NCBI GenBank assembly: GCA_012274445.1
Contig: JAAROD010000095.1
Span: forward strand, 1,648,254-1,712,253
Length of the DNA: 64,000 nt
Direction: 5' to 3'
DNA from: Sclerotiophoma versabilis
Taxonomy: Eukaryota > Ascomycota > Dothideomycetes > Pleosporales > Didymellaceae
Every line of letters starts with the position of its first letter. The stretch's first letter is position 1. Below are positions 22,155-32,574 of this stretch, piece after piece. Both the position numbers and the translations under genes were made by a program. The notes under the pieces are model-generated. The model did no database searches and was not told the origin of the DNA. It saw only the letters and a list, made by a program, of their open reading frames with translations.

Positions 22155-22622
22155 TTATCTTATGCTCTGATAATTGCATCTAAATGAATACGCGTGTTCC
22201 AAAACTCCATTCCAAAATGACACTGACAAAGGGTCAATCCAGTCCTGCCGCACCTCTGGAAACATGTTATTCCCGCACTGCGCATCCGCCGAAGATTTGA
22301 CACTCAAGTCGGAATCCATCCGTAGATCAGGTACAGTGGTTAGTATCGTCGAAGAGGTGATTGTCGGTCTGAACGACGATTGCATGTCCCGCCACTTCAA
22401 CTTTTCTTCCCACCCAGTACACTCGAGAAACGATTCTCTGCACTTCTGACAAGGAAATCGCGCCCCACACATGAATTCCATACCGTAAGAGCGGTCACAA
22501 GCCTCTCTCAGCCGCCGTCTTTTCAGTTGCTCTGTCAGAGGTAATTTGGCAGACTCCATATCGGGAAAGTGGCCGCCGCCACCTTGGATGTCTTCGATTA
22601 GGAGTTGATGATCGCCTCTCAT
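22155..22622 (-). CDS. Degenerate Zn2Cys6-like protein, 155 residues
   Basis: ATG at 22622, single exon. A basic stretch (LKRRRLREACDRS) followed by CGARFPCQKCRESFLEC has the outline of a fungal zinc cluster, but the second ligand is Ser (ACDRS instead of ACDRC) and the spacing before the third Cys is stretched. The remaining 80 residues are polar and unremarkable; no transcription factor effector domain follows. Either a decayed or truncated Zn2Cys6 regulator or a protein that no longer binds two zinc ions. Confidence 0.5.
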   Translation of the reverse strand: MRGDHQLLIEDIQGGGGHFPDMESAKLPLTEQLKRRRLREACDRSYGMEFMCGARFPCQKCRESFLECTGWEEKLKWRDMQSSFRPTITSSTILTTVPDLRMDSDLSVKSSADAQCGNNMFPEVRQDWIDPLSVSFWNGVLEHAYSFRCNYQSIR

Positions 22623-22694
22623 AGAGTTTTGAGTTGCAGCAGCTCTAGCTTTGTTTGTTTTGTTTTCCTGTTGTTTCTATATACCATGTCAGCT

Positions 22695-24002
22695 CTAAAA
22701 TAGTCTTGTTAGGTGTACTGACTTGTACCGAAGGCATTGATAAAGATACCAACACGCAACCCAATTCTCTTCGATACCATTGTTCCACCACCTGCCCTTT
22801 TTGTAGTAAGGTTTTGTCTTCACAGAAGCCTTATTGACCATCCCTATGGTTGCTTCGTGCTTAATTCCCACCAAAAGATCTTTCCAAGATGGATTGTTGA
22901 GGGTTTGACATGTCAAGTCTCGCACTTTGTGGGCCTCCGCCTATGATCGTATTCTACGTCAGTAAACAACTACTAAACGGTGACTCAGTCCCTTACAAGG
23001 AGTAGGCAATGTGTTTGGTCGTCCAGCTCGAGGTAAGCCATCATCTTTGCTTTGGGTGTGGTTAGAGGAAGTGGAGGAAGGTTTCCTATCTGGGTTGTTG
23101 GCGCATAAATGATGTCTTTTTGGTCAAGCATAGCGGACGTTGGCGAGAATGTCGGCTGTATAAGGGCGGGTCCAGAGCTAGGTTTGTAGGTATGTGCAGT
23201 GCGCGGGCGCTTCGGCTCAGAAGCTTTAGCCGCATAATTATCCCGCTCACTATCATTTCGTCGCCGATTTCGCATTATCGCCCCAAGGCTCTCTTCTCTT
23301 GCTTCTGTTATAGTTGTCAACGTTGACGGCGAAGAAATGGCCGATGTAGTGCTGGATGAACGATCCAAGGTGTCCTGGAAGGGTCAGTCATATCTTAAGG
23401 CTACCGATGGACGTATTGGTGGCACGTACTTGACAATCCTTGTGAACCAGATTGGTGTTCCATCTTGGCCAGAGTCTATGTCGATCAGTAAGAGTTTTGG
23501 AACATATTTTGCCTATGCATACCTGTTCAAGAGCGATTCCAGGCGATCATCCACACTTAAAGGGATGAGCTTTATGCGTTGGCATAGATGTCTGCACTGA
23601 CTTGGGGACGTCACACACACGCCTGCCACAATACGACCGCATTTCTCCACCAGGGATAAGGGAAGAAACGCGGAGTAATCAAAGTCATCTCTTAGGACGG
23701 GGCAAAAGTTGATGTGTACACAGGGCTGGCCTGAGGTAGTCCATGCTGCGGTGTTCACTATCGTGTCTCTTTCCACTTCAGATATGGCGCCTGCGTCAAT
23801 AGCCTGGACCTGCAGTTTCATAAGCTGCTTTGAGTCTTCGTCCGAGAACTGCTCTGGCACAATGATTGTATATCCATTGTACTTCGGGTATTCAATAAAC
23901 TCTACAACAGCGTTCGCAGCCTGTCTTTGGGATCAGCAGTAATAAAAACAGTGCTTAGTCACATACAGCCGCGTTGGCAGAAGGTGCTGCAGCTTGAGCC
24001 AT
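22695..24002 (-). CDS. Orphan protein, five exons, 367 residues
   Basis: Exons 24002-23967, 23920-23523, 23475-23430, 23374-22997 and 22940-22695 join through four introns of 46, 47, 55 and 56 nt, all with GT..AG ends and branch-like CTGAC/CTGAT elements. The total is 1104 nt with no internal stop, which strongly supports a real gene. The protein starts MAQAAAPSANAA. Residues 15-160 look like a compact alpha/beta domain (FIEYPKYNGYTIIVPEQFSD ... LVEKCGRIVAGV). The middle (165-290) is Ser/Thr/Pro/Arg-rich with a nuclear-localisation-like KRPR. The last 80 residues have several Trp, Tyr and Lys (KPYYKKGRWWNNGIEENWVA). No known family recognised. It is divergent from the 515-residue gene, sharing a promoter region of about 580 nt. 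Confidence 0.75.
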
Positions 24003-24105
24003 CTGAAAGTGAATGTCGAGGAGGAAGGCAACTAGTGAAGGACGCAGAAGCAGTGAGATGAAACTTGAAGGACTTCTCAGCCTTGTGTGAAGCATGATAT
24101 AACAT
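23995..24105 (-). repeat. Duplicated 5' leader, copy 2
   Basis: Leader and start codon of the five-exon gene; partner of 21519-21628. See that entry for the shared blocks. Confidence 0.6.
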
Positions 24106-24585
24106 GAACAATGGCCGATCTAAAACGAGCAGCAAAAGCACGTACAACTCGAAAAGGGCACGCCTGTTGGGATGGCTAGTCTCTCGCAAAATGACCTTGT
24201 CCACGCACGACTTTGCAACCACCGTAGTAGTCTGGGATCACAACATTCATACGAATTTCACGATCGGCGTCAAAACGCCCGCTGCTGTACTCGGTCAGTT
24301 CCTATTTACGCGACTCCACATAACATTGTTTGGAAAGAAGGGGCGAGTATAGCGTTAAGCGATCCAATAGGAAATGCTATTTAGCCGCCTGTAGCTTGCG
24401 CAACAAACCCACTTTGGGACATTTAAACTAGGGATAACTGGTTCGTACCTTGGCATATGAGGATCGGTGCTGAAAGTAGTTTAAGCAAAACTCCGGGTCT
24501 TGGAGCTGTGCTCTAAACTATTCAGAGATGCCGTTTCGCAACGGCACTGGCGAACCTCAACGCCCCCCTTCTGCGAAGACCGAAA

Positions 24586-26231
24586 ATGAGCTTTCCTACT
24601 CAGAACGACTTAGTAAAAGCATTGAATCGATGCAAACCATCCCATGTCATCGAGAACGAAGTGAGTATAACCTTGCGAGGCAGTGTTATTTGGTAAATTA
24701 ATAGCGTTAAGGTTCTGTTTGCATGTTTCCGTCAATTCGTACGAAAAGGAAGTTTACTTGAGTGGTGTAAATTTCTTCCAGAAGAAACCAGCGCTCACGA
24801 CGTATTTCAAGTCGTCCAAGAACTCCGGAATTCGACCGACGACGCTAGTGTAGCTTTAACACCCCCATACCAGCCACAAAATACTCCTAAGCCGACACAC
24901 CAGCCACAGAACGTTCCCAACCCACATGAAACGTACTTCCAACGTATCTCGAATAATACAAGGTCACAAAGACTGAGTAGGATCGCTCTACGCACTGCTG
25001 ACACTAATTCGACGCAAAAACTTGATTTACTCAAGTCTACTAAACGCTCTACTTCGACGGATCCGATTGCACAAGCACAGGCGATATACCAAGAGATACA
25101 TAAGCACTCAAATCAAGCTGGTTCATGGTACCGCCTTCAACTTATCTTATTCGGTCATTCAATCGATCAATGTGCAGCATCATCGGACTTACCGCTCAAA
25201 AAAGGCCAGAAGGGCAAAACATATGCGTTTGAGGCGGTAGCTAAGGCACACAAAACGACAAAGGACGCTGTCACAAAGATGTACCTCCACTCTTCTGTGT
25301 ATCTCGAACTTGCAGAACAGGGAGGTCCAGGCTTTTTGCTTTCAATAGCTGGGACGAAGTCAGAGTAAGTACAGAGCCGCCTGATTTTCATTGCTGTCTA
25401 ACGTGTCGCAGCACAGAAAGTCTTCCGAAAGAGGATATTCAGCTGCTGTGCAATTACTTCAGGGAGCACTTACCAGATCTTGAAAGACGATCTAGGGCTC
25501 TTGATTTTGAAGTAACGGAATACCTTACCAACCAGCTTCTCGCCCAGAACATGAACGTGGTAGAAATCGTTCAAAAACGCACCCGCTTAACAAAGCTAGT
25601 TTGCCGTTACGTGAATACCAGCTTACTTGTCCAAGATGGCAAGATACTGCCAAACCTCGCCAGCTTGGGCAGCAGCAAACATCTCAGGCGCACTCGTTCG
25701 CAATCACCAGCTAGACTTAGGTCTGGAATTGATGTCAGACCACCCTCCCATACTATGCCTTCTGACCCGCAAGGACCTATACCCTTCTATCAAGCTCTAC
25801 AAAGCCATAAACCATATCATGCTGCGGAGACATATACTAACACCGCCAAACGACGAAGAGTCTCCGGAAATGAAGGCCTACAAACTCTGGCGGTATGCTC
25901 AACCCCAATCCAAGAGAACAATGGGAGTACAACCCAAGCAGAGGGCCAGCACTTCTTAATGGACATCTCCATTCATCCGGAGCAGCAGCACAACTCTCCA
26001 TCAGCTTTCGAAGAGGTAGGCGGTATAGAGCACTGGAGAGTTAGCCCAAATTCCCATGTGGCGACCCACGGAGACCTCCTACCAAATCTAGAAGAAGTAG
26101 AGGTAAGCCAATGGCCCACAACATCGTCTGCAGATCGAGCTGACCATGGGAAGGATACGACTTTGCCTTCTTATGGACTGTCAGATCTGTTCGGACATGA
26201 TCAAACAAGCTATTGTTTCGGTGCAATTTGA
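24586..26231 (+). CDS. Orphan protein, three exons, 515 residues
   Basis: Exons 24586-24660, 24712-25364 and 25412-26231 join across introns of 51 and 47 nt. The second intron has a textbook GTAAGT donor, CTAACG branch and GCAG acceptor. The start MSFPTQNDLVKALNRCKPSH is chosen because its frame continues across intron 1 into FACFRQFVRKGSLLEWCKFLP; an ATG at 24528 leads into a different frame that does not join. Residues 1-60 form a helical domain. A Pro/Gln-rich spacer (90-110) precedes a second helical region (115-310) with many Lys and Leu. The C-terminal 200 residues are low-complexity Ser/Pro/His/Gln and probably disordered. No enzyme motif, signal peptide or membrane segment; nuclear or cytosolic. 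Unknown family. Confidence 0.7.
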
Positions 26232-26275
26232 ATTGAATTCAGCTACAGGCACAAGCTGTCTTTTACTAGCCCAGG

Positions 26276-26954
26276 TTATGCTACTTCGACTTTGGATGTG
26301 AGACGGGGAACGAGGAGAAAAGGAACTAGTTGCGGTACCATCTCCAAACGGACGTTCTGTAGTACCAGGCAAAGCGAGTCTGGCTGCAGTGATACCTCGC
26401 CTTTCATACTGGGAATCGTAAGATTCTGTGTAAAGACCTTCGCATTCAAGTCTGTAACGCTGACAGTTTTGAACGTGGGATCCATCTCGAGGATGCGACG
26501 AATGATTGCTTCATGTGTTTCCGTGTCTATAGGGAAGCGTTGAAGGAGAAATATTTCATCATCACTTGTGTGAAGTCTGGCCTTGTGAAGGAGTAGCACT
26601 GCGGCTCGGGGGTATGCGTTCTCATTCGGCTTCGGCTCTCGAATCACTGCGCCTGTTTTCGCTACAGTGTCTTTATAGTCCTGAAGCGTTGTCATTGTTT
26701 GCAGTAATAAAATGTGACTGTCTACTTACGCTGTTGAGGATAGCGGTGCGAAGACACTCAAATTCCGAGGTCCACCTATACGCAAAAACCCCAGGTTTTA
26801 GCTTAGTTATGCCCTGTAGATGTAATTGAGTTCCCAAGAGTGGTGCGATCTCCTGAAGATGATTTTGTAAAGCTGATGTTGTTGCAAGATTTGCGAGTAA
26901 TGGCACTTCAACGTCTGCTTCAGTAGATTGTTCGCCGTTTTTGTAGGGAGACAT
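26276..26954 (-). CDS. Hypothetical protein, two exons, 209 residues
   Basis: Exons 26954-26730 and 26680-26276 join in phase 0 across a 49-nt intron (GTAAGT...CTTCAG). The protein has an acidic N-terminus, then an alpha/beta pattern: LQGITKLKPGVFAYRW, a helix (ECLRTAILNS), GAVIREPKPNENAYPRAAVLLLHKA and DEIFLLQRFPIDTETHEAIIRRILEMD. The order recalls a Nudix-like fold (VLLL strand, then FLLQRFP), but the Nudix box GX5EX7REUXEEXGU is absent, so no activity is assigned. It converges on the 515-residue gene, with only 44 nt between stop codons. An upstream ATG-less extension of the frame to 27173 is probably leader sequence. Confidence 0.6.
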
Positions 26955-27368
26955 CTTTTCAGTACATGAAAGTGCAACTGGCGAATTTTTATGTGAAAGT
27001 GTAGCCGGCGATGTCTTATACCAAAAACAAGACTTTATGTTAGGTGCACTACTATGTGGGAAATGGCCGTGCACGTCGGGAGCCGACCTTGCTCCGGACG
27101 CTTGGCACCAATGACCGCTGATAGTTGCGCAAATAATGTCGCTGGGAACACTGAAGCCGCTCATCACATGCATGTCCGATCCGCCACTCTTTCAGTTTTT
27201 CACCATCACGTGCACAGCCAATATATGCTCAAGTGACTGAGTAATCTCAAGATTCATTCTTTCTATCACTGTTGCATGACCACCTGATACTGGCCCAGCT
27301 AACAAGAGATAGCACTGTACGCCTCGATAATAACACTGTCCCGAACTCGATCATGTGTGGAACTTATA

Positions 27369-27605
27369 CTATGTACCATTTGTTACACACTTGTCGCTAC
27401 CTGTCGGGCGCGTCTGAGTACTGTCGCTTCGTAATCCTAAGTCTGCCGTTGTATAGGAAGGACGAATGCTGTGAGCTCCATTTGCGGGCTGGCCGCGACT
27501 ATTAAGAGCGGTGGGCTGCTGTGAGGGAGCGGGCTGCTGTGACGGAGCGGGCTGCCTCGCTGAAGGATTTGTGATTTGTCGGCCTGGCTCTTGAGAGTTG
27601 GACAT
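27369..27605 (-). CDS. Short Gln/Pro-rich hypothetical, possibly first exon
   Basis: ATG at 27605 (MSNSQEPGRQ). Residues 18-32 are a small tandem repeat, QPAPSQQPAPSQQP, from an imperfect 18-nt duplication. A potential donor (CAGGTAGCG) near the end of the frame suggests this could be the first exon of a longer gene, but no second exon is visible. Weak evidence for expression. Confidence 0.25.
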   Translation of the reverse strand: MSNSQEPGRQITNPSARQPAPSQQPAPSQQPTALNSRGQPANGAHSIRPSYTTADLGLRSDSTQTRPTGSDKCVTNGT

Positions 27606-27611
27606 AGTGAC

Positions 27612-28580
27612 TAAACAAAGACTGCTGTGGAAGTTAGTTTGTGCTCAAAGGAACTAACGACTGCTCTAACGACTGCTCTAAATCTACTATCTGTTCCTAT
27701 CAAGGAAAAGCTGAGTGCGGTCGCTTGATGTGGTGCCACAGCGGGGGTTTAGGACTGCTACTTCTTTGAGCCCCGTCGTGCTTTTACGGCTCGGCGTTGT
27801 AGATGCGGCATTCTTCACGATGCCCTGATGATCAACTCCGCCACTGTTCATGATTGAGCCTCGTGCACAGTTGTATGGGTCGATCCGCAGACAAAGACGA
27901 CCATCTTTCAAGGAAAAACTAGAGCGAGTGACTACACTTACGCCGATGGTTCTTTCGACCTGGACTAGTACGGCTTGAAACTCAACTGGAATGGCAATCT
28001 AGACGCTGGGACAAATCAGTGGACATTAGACATCGGGAGTGTAGAATTCACCAAAGAGGCCGTGTTGTCCTTCGAGGCACTGGATCAAATTGGTGCGATG
28101 TGCTGAGAAAGAATGGGAGTATCAATTTGAGAGATTTGAAGGAGTGAGTCCGGACCTTTATAAGAACTTGGACGCTCCTCGCGAATTGACGATGCTCCCA
28201 CGCTCCCTCAAACATTACCCCTGTTGATGAGGCTGCAGAAACGGCGCCAACTTGGAGATGCTTGCAGGTGTGAAGGGGCTTGCAGACTACTGGGAAGCAG
28301 AGAATCCAAAATGCACGGGCGATATATGCATTAGTTCGTACCTCAGGATACGTAACAGCGGTTGCTTCTAGTCATCCTTGTCAAGAGTGTTCTCAGATAA
28401 ATATACGGCTTAAGAACTTAGTAGGATAGGCATGAAGGAATAAGGGGGTGAAAGAGCGTACGGTACTTAGTACCTCTTTACACGCTCCACATTCACGCCC
28501 GATTACTGCTGCTTTTCATCACATCATGATGTTGTTGTAGTCCCTCGTACGGATATTACTAAGGTGCTCCAGTATGTGCG
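27612..28580. other. No supportable gene
   Basis: Short frames only (for example 27687-27911 minus). The flank of the minisatellite. Confidence 0.45.
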
Positions 28581-28594
28581 TTAGTGGGCAGCTA

Positions 28595-29075
28595 AATGCA
28601 AAGTCAAGTGAGCAATCAAGGCCATAGTCAAGAGCACAGCCAAGTGCACAGTCAAGTACACAGTCAAGAGCACAGCTAAATGCACAGTCAAATGCACAGC
28701 CAGATACATGGTCAAGGGTATAGCCAAGTGCACAGTCAAGTGCAAAGTCAAGTGAGCAATCAAGGCCATAGTCAAGAGCACAGCCAAGTGCACAGCCAAG
28801 TGCACAGTCAGGTACACAGTCAGGTACACAGTCAAGAGCACAGCTAAATGCACAGTCAAATGCACACTCAGATACATGGTCAAGGGTATAGCCAAGTGCA
28901 CAGTCAAGTGCACAGTCAAGTGCAAAGTCAAGTGAGCAATCAAGGCCATAGTCAAGAGCACAGCTAAATGCACAGTCAAATGCACAGTCAGATACATGGT
29001 CAAGGGTATAGCCAAGTGCACAGTCAAGTGAGCAGTCAAGTATTAACTTATAGTCAAGTACAAGGTTATATGCAT
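28595..29075. repeat. 12-bp minisatellite with higher-order units
   Basis: About 40 tandem variants of a 12-nt unit (consensus near AAGTGCACAGTC). They are organised in higher-order units that begin with GCAAAGTCAAGTGAGCAATC at about 28598, 28742 and 28922, spacings of about 144 and 180 nt, both multiples of 12. Because the period is divisible by three, long frames appear on both strands; the minus-strand frame 29039-28581 encodes only a four-residue repeat (TVHL-like), and the plus-strand His-Ser-Gln frame is broken by TAA once per unit. I do not call a gene here. Confidence 0.9.
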
Positions 29076-29690
29076 AGCGTACTCATCCGCATATTTGGTA
29101 CTATTATAATTAGCACGACTAACTACATAATAAATGCACAAAAATGCGTTCTATTGATTGCTATTATCATCACAACGAAAAGCAATTGGCAAAATAAGGT
29201 GACACTACCTGGAACCTGTATCACGTGATAGTGCGGGGCAACGGCGACTCCGGGTCGTTTCGGACGCGGACGCAAAATTAGCATCATGGCATGACTTCTA
29301 AGACTCTAGTGAAGCTCTAAGCTACATAGTAATCTCCAAGCAGAACGAGAAACCTATTCACTTCAGTATCGTCTTTGTCGCATTCTATTCTACGGCCCAA
29401 GTACGTGTGTTGGTGCCTGACGCTTGCGACAAATTATATGGCTCCACGACCCCACCAACGATTTTCTACTACCCTTAGGCTCCTCCAGCAGTAGCCATAA
29501 AGCAGCCGACCACCTCTCGTGGGCGTCAAATTTTACACTCACTTGCCGTTACGGCATTGCGCATCCATCTGTGCTGTTCCTTCGATCAACATCTCCCCAC
29601 GCAAGCGCACCGCTCTATAACCAGAAACCGACGGACGCGTGAGCGAAGGTCCGCCAAGTTCGTTCGCAGTTTTATCGCCAAAGATTTCTC
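29076..29690. other. Intergenic
   Basis: No supportable gene; 29424-29642 plus is an ATG-less frame without domain. Confidence 0.45.
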
Positions 29691-29995
29691 ATGGTACGCC
29701 TATTTGCCTCTTCCAGTTTTATATTAATTGCGTTCAGGCTTTTGATCTCAAAGATGTAAAACCGCCCGACGAAAGTACAGATTTCACGAATGTGCCTTCG
29801 AACAGTGTAAAGATGGTAAAAGGCAAGGGACAGATGATCGAGTGGAGGTCCAGCAAAGTCACTGTGATCGAGAAGGATGGCGAAGGGTCGAAGAAGCATA
29901 CACCACTTTCTGACTCACCGAATGGGTCAATGAAGGTTGATTCAAGCTGGGATCTATATATCTTGGGAGGACAATTTGTAGAGAAAGAGGCTTGA
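29691..29995 (+). CDS. Small charged hypothetical protein, start codon split off by an intron
   Basis: The exon 29738-29995 encodes 85 residues with clear coding character (AFDLKDVKPPDEST ... WDLYILGGQFVEKEA) but has no ATG at its start. A 44-nt intron (GTACGC...GTTCAG, branch-like ATTAAT) directly follows an ATG at 29691-29693, so the most economical model is a first exon that ends right after the start codon. The frame also reads unspliced upstream from a GTG, with no ATG. The protein is hydrophilic, Lys/Glu/Asp-rich, with no signal peptide or domain. It converges on the next gene with 28 nt between stop codons. Confidence 0.4.
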
Positions 29996-30023
29996 GAAGG
30001 GCATGGTATTACGCAGCGATCTT

Positions 30024-30974
30024 TCAATTGAGCTTGTTCTGAATCTCAATACCTCTGTCTAATCCCAGTGTCAAGGTGATCGTGCACTCCTTTCTTGAAA
30101 AAGCCATTGAGACACATTCAGTTCGGTATTTCCCCTCGGCTCGTTCCCTCACTCGTATGGGACATTCAGTGATAGCGCCATATATTTCCGACTTGAAAAC
30201 CGTAATGATATCTTCGTCCAAGACGCCTTTTAGAGTAAACTCAGAATGAGGTATAAGTTGCACCATCCCATTGTCATAGACGATTTGTAAGGCGTCCAAA
30301 ACCCATTCCACTTTTACGTTAAACAGCGCCATTGCAAGCTCTTCTACGTCTTCTTCTCGGATATCCAGTCTCATGAAACAAGAGACCAAGTTCTCTGGTG
30401 CTGGCCAAGAAGGAAAGTGCATTGTCACTGCTCGCCAGTCATTTCCTAAATGTGAACTTTTGATCTTATGCACCATGTCTTCGCCGAGAAGTTCTCGCGT
30501 TCCCTCTAGCCGAGCATGCGTGAATACGAACCATTTCTCTGAGGCGTTCGCTAGCCTTTGGCTGGGCTCTTGAGGCGGCTGCACTGTTCCACATTTCTCC
30601 AAATCCGCTGTCAATGATCGAATGCTGGAAGATATGACCGATGGATCGTCCTTTCTTTCTCGTATCTTTCCAACCAGCTCATCAAGTATAGTGGTTCTCG
30701 TAGATTCGATTTGGTTTTGCGTGAAAGCAATCGTGCACAGCGTGTGGTAGTTGGAGTCTATATCGAGGACCTGGTTAAGGAAGGTATGGTGTTTGATGGC
30801 TGCTGCTGATAATCCCTCCTCCGTCATGTTTCTTGAAACCCTTCGGAAGCGATTGGATTGGCCCTTCGTTAAGTGTTGCGAATATTTCAGCTTCGTTGAT
30901 ACGTTATTAAGATGTGTCCATGCCGAACCAACGTCCTTGAAGCCGTTTCGTACACGTTTCCGCTGAGGTGGCAT
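30024..30974 (-). CDS. Hypothetical protein, 316 residues
   Basis: Single exon from the ATG at 30974 (MPPQRKRVRNGF), which begins with a basic, nuclear-localisation-like stretch. The open frame continues 24 codons upstream, but only through the 12-nt tandem repeat and without ATG. Residues 20-150 are helical; residues 160-316 look alpha/beta with HFPSWPAPENLVSCFMRLDI and a Lys/Arg-rich C-terminal part. No known domain or membrane segment. Function unknown; the length and intact frame support a real gene. Confidence 0.55.
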   Translation of the reverse strand: MPPQRKRVRNGFKDVGSAWTHLNNVSTKLKYSQHLTKGQSNRFRRVSRNMTEEGLSAAAIKHHTFLNQVLDIDSNYHTLCTIAFTQNQIESTRTTILDELVGKIRERKDDPSVISSSIRSLTADLEKCGTVQPPQEPSQRLANASEKWFVFTHARLEGTRELLGEDMVHKIKSSHLGNDWRAVTMHFPSWPAPENLVSCFMRLDIREEDVEELAMALFNVKVEWVLDALQIVYDNGMVQLIPHSEFTLKGVLDEDIITVFKSEIYGAITECPIRVRERAEGKYRTECVSMAFSRKECTITLTLGLDRGIEIQNKLN

Positions 30975-30985
30975 CGTATAGCTAG

Positions 30986-31033
30986 CCGTGTAGTTGACCG
31001 TGTAGTTGACCGTGTAGTTGACCGTGTAGTTGG
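30986..31033. repeat. Four tandem copies of a 12-nt unit
   Basis: GTGTAGTTGACC repeated four times immediately upstream of the ATG at 30974. It encodes YTVN repeats in the ATG-less extension of that frame. Same period as the minisatellite 2 kb away but a different sequence. Confidence 0.85.
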
Positions 31034-31749
31034 GGCGTTTGGTCAAATGTTTAGCCGGAGTGCAAGAGCCTGCAGTCAGTTGAAGCGTTTAGTCGAGCGC
31101 GTAGTTGGCTTGTGTGGCCAAACTGGCCCGAACGGCCGAGCTAACCAGTACATGATCACAGCATCAGCTTATGACGTAATTGATAGACGGCCGAACTGTG
31201 CCCAGACCCTTGTAGGGTAGCTCCCCGTCGTTTTATTGAGCGCATTTCGCATGCTATGTGACATGCATGCATTACTTCCTCTTCTAATTTATGCTTTTGA
31301 TCTGGTACGCTCATGGATGCCAACGAAAGACAGCCAAGGCATAGGTGTGTCGCCCAATCAATATCCACACCCTTGCTTACAAGCAATACATTCGTTGAAA
31401 ATAACGCACCGTCGTATACAGCACAGCGCAGCGCTTTTGGGATTGACAGACGGATATGCCTCTCGCGCCTTGCGTCGAACATGACTTCTCCATATTTATT
31501 GATAAGCTAGTGGGCACTCCGACACTGGGTATTCAGTGAATTCCGTCTTCGATCACGCTGAGTACAATTACGACTTCTCTGCACCCGACCATTACCTCGC
31601 TGCAGCTACGAGTGCTTTAATGCAAGAGTACCCAGTCAGAAAGACAACCCCGTTATCTCTAGAATACCAAATGTAGGCTCGTATACTGTGTGTAAAATGG
31701 TGGACCATAACTGATTGACATAGACGCATTCCAAAGGCACCCCGAACGA
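31034..31749. other. Intergenic
   Basis: No supportable gene or repeat seen. Confidence 0.5.
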
Positions 31750-31980
31750 ATGTCAGCTAGCTCTGGATCGAAAGGAGTGTGCAGCGTATGTAGCCACGTC
31801 AACAACGAGCATAACTATTATACATGTGAAGCCCAGGGCTGCCGAAAGAAGTTCAAGGTTTGCCAAACGGGCAGTCATCAAGGCGCGACAAATGGTACCT
31901 ATGTGCTTTGCAAGGGGTGTGCCGACCATCCATACGAGTGCAGCATGTTCGATGCAAAGACGATAAAGCGTTTGTGTTGA
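31750..31980 (+). CDS. Small cysteine-rich zinc-ribbon-like protein
   Basis: 76 residues from the ATG at 31750. Cys pairs appear as CSVC (near residue 11), a CEAQGC pair (26-31), VC (38), CKGC (54-57) and EC (64), a pattern that could hold two zinc ions. No signal peptide, so intracellular. The small size and lack of family match leave function open; the dense, regularly spaced Cys argue against a chance frame. Confidence 0.5.
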   Translation: MSASSGSKGVCSVCSHVNNEHNYYTCEAQGCRKKFKVCQTGSHQGATNGTYVLCKGCADHPYECSMFDAKTIKRLC

Positions 31981-32574
31981 ATGGCAAATGTTATGGGGCT
32001 TGAGCATTAGGAGCGAAACGTGCTTCGTTAGCCATTTACAAGTCTAACGCAGTTTCCACTTTGTGCACGCCGCCCCATTGTCATCCCACGTTCACCCCTG
32101 TCACGCTTAGTATAGGCCTTGCCCAATTACTCGAGTTCAGTCAGCATGACTCTCCACTCACATAAGCCGTGCCGCCTCGCCTACTCTCCACCAACCATCA
32201 ACTACCAGTCGTCGACCGCGCATGCGTTGCCGACACACACTCGTGCCGGCTCAGCGCGGAAGCGCTGCTCCAATGCCTGCCCGAGGCCAAAGATCACGCC
32301 TCACCATCACACAGCCCCAAGCACCTATTGAGCACCAATTGGTGGCCTGCTCGATGATTTATCGGTGATGCACATTGTAAGCCCTCGAAACTAAACAGTG
32401 CCATATATACGTTGTTCTCATTGTCATTGGAGCGCCTGCTTTATAGAGTTGCTGAAGAATGAGTATCGCGGAAGGCGTGTAAACCATCCCCTATGGGTGT
32501 ATAGTCGAGTATCTCCGACTGAGATGGAGCTGCCTTTGTTTGCAGTCCAAGGAGGCTGGTTCGGCAGAACATCG
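31981..32574. other. Intergenic up to the LINE breakpoint
   Basis: No gene. The LINE reverse-transcriptase homology stops abruptly near 32575 and unrelated sequence begins. Confidence 0.5.

Noticed and set aside
24528..24660. Upstream ATG for the 515-residue gene
   Set aside because: Its frame does not join exon 2 through any good splice pair; the ATG at 24586 in another frame does.
28581..29039. 152-codon minus-strand frame of TVHL-type repeats
   Set aside because: It is a by-product of a 12-nt tandem array whose period is divisible by three; frames are long on both strands and no flanking gene structure exists.
28595..29075. CRISPR-like array
   Set aside because: The repeats are contiguous 12-mers without unique spacers, and the genome is eukaryotic.
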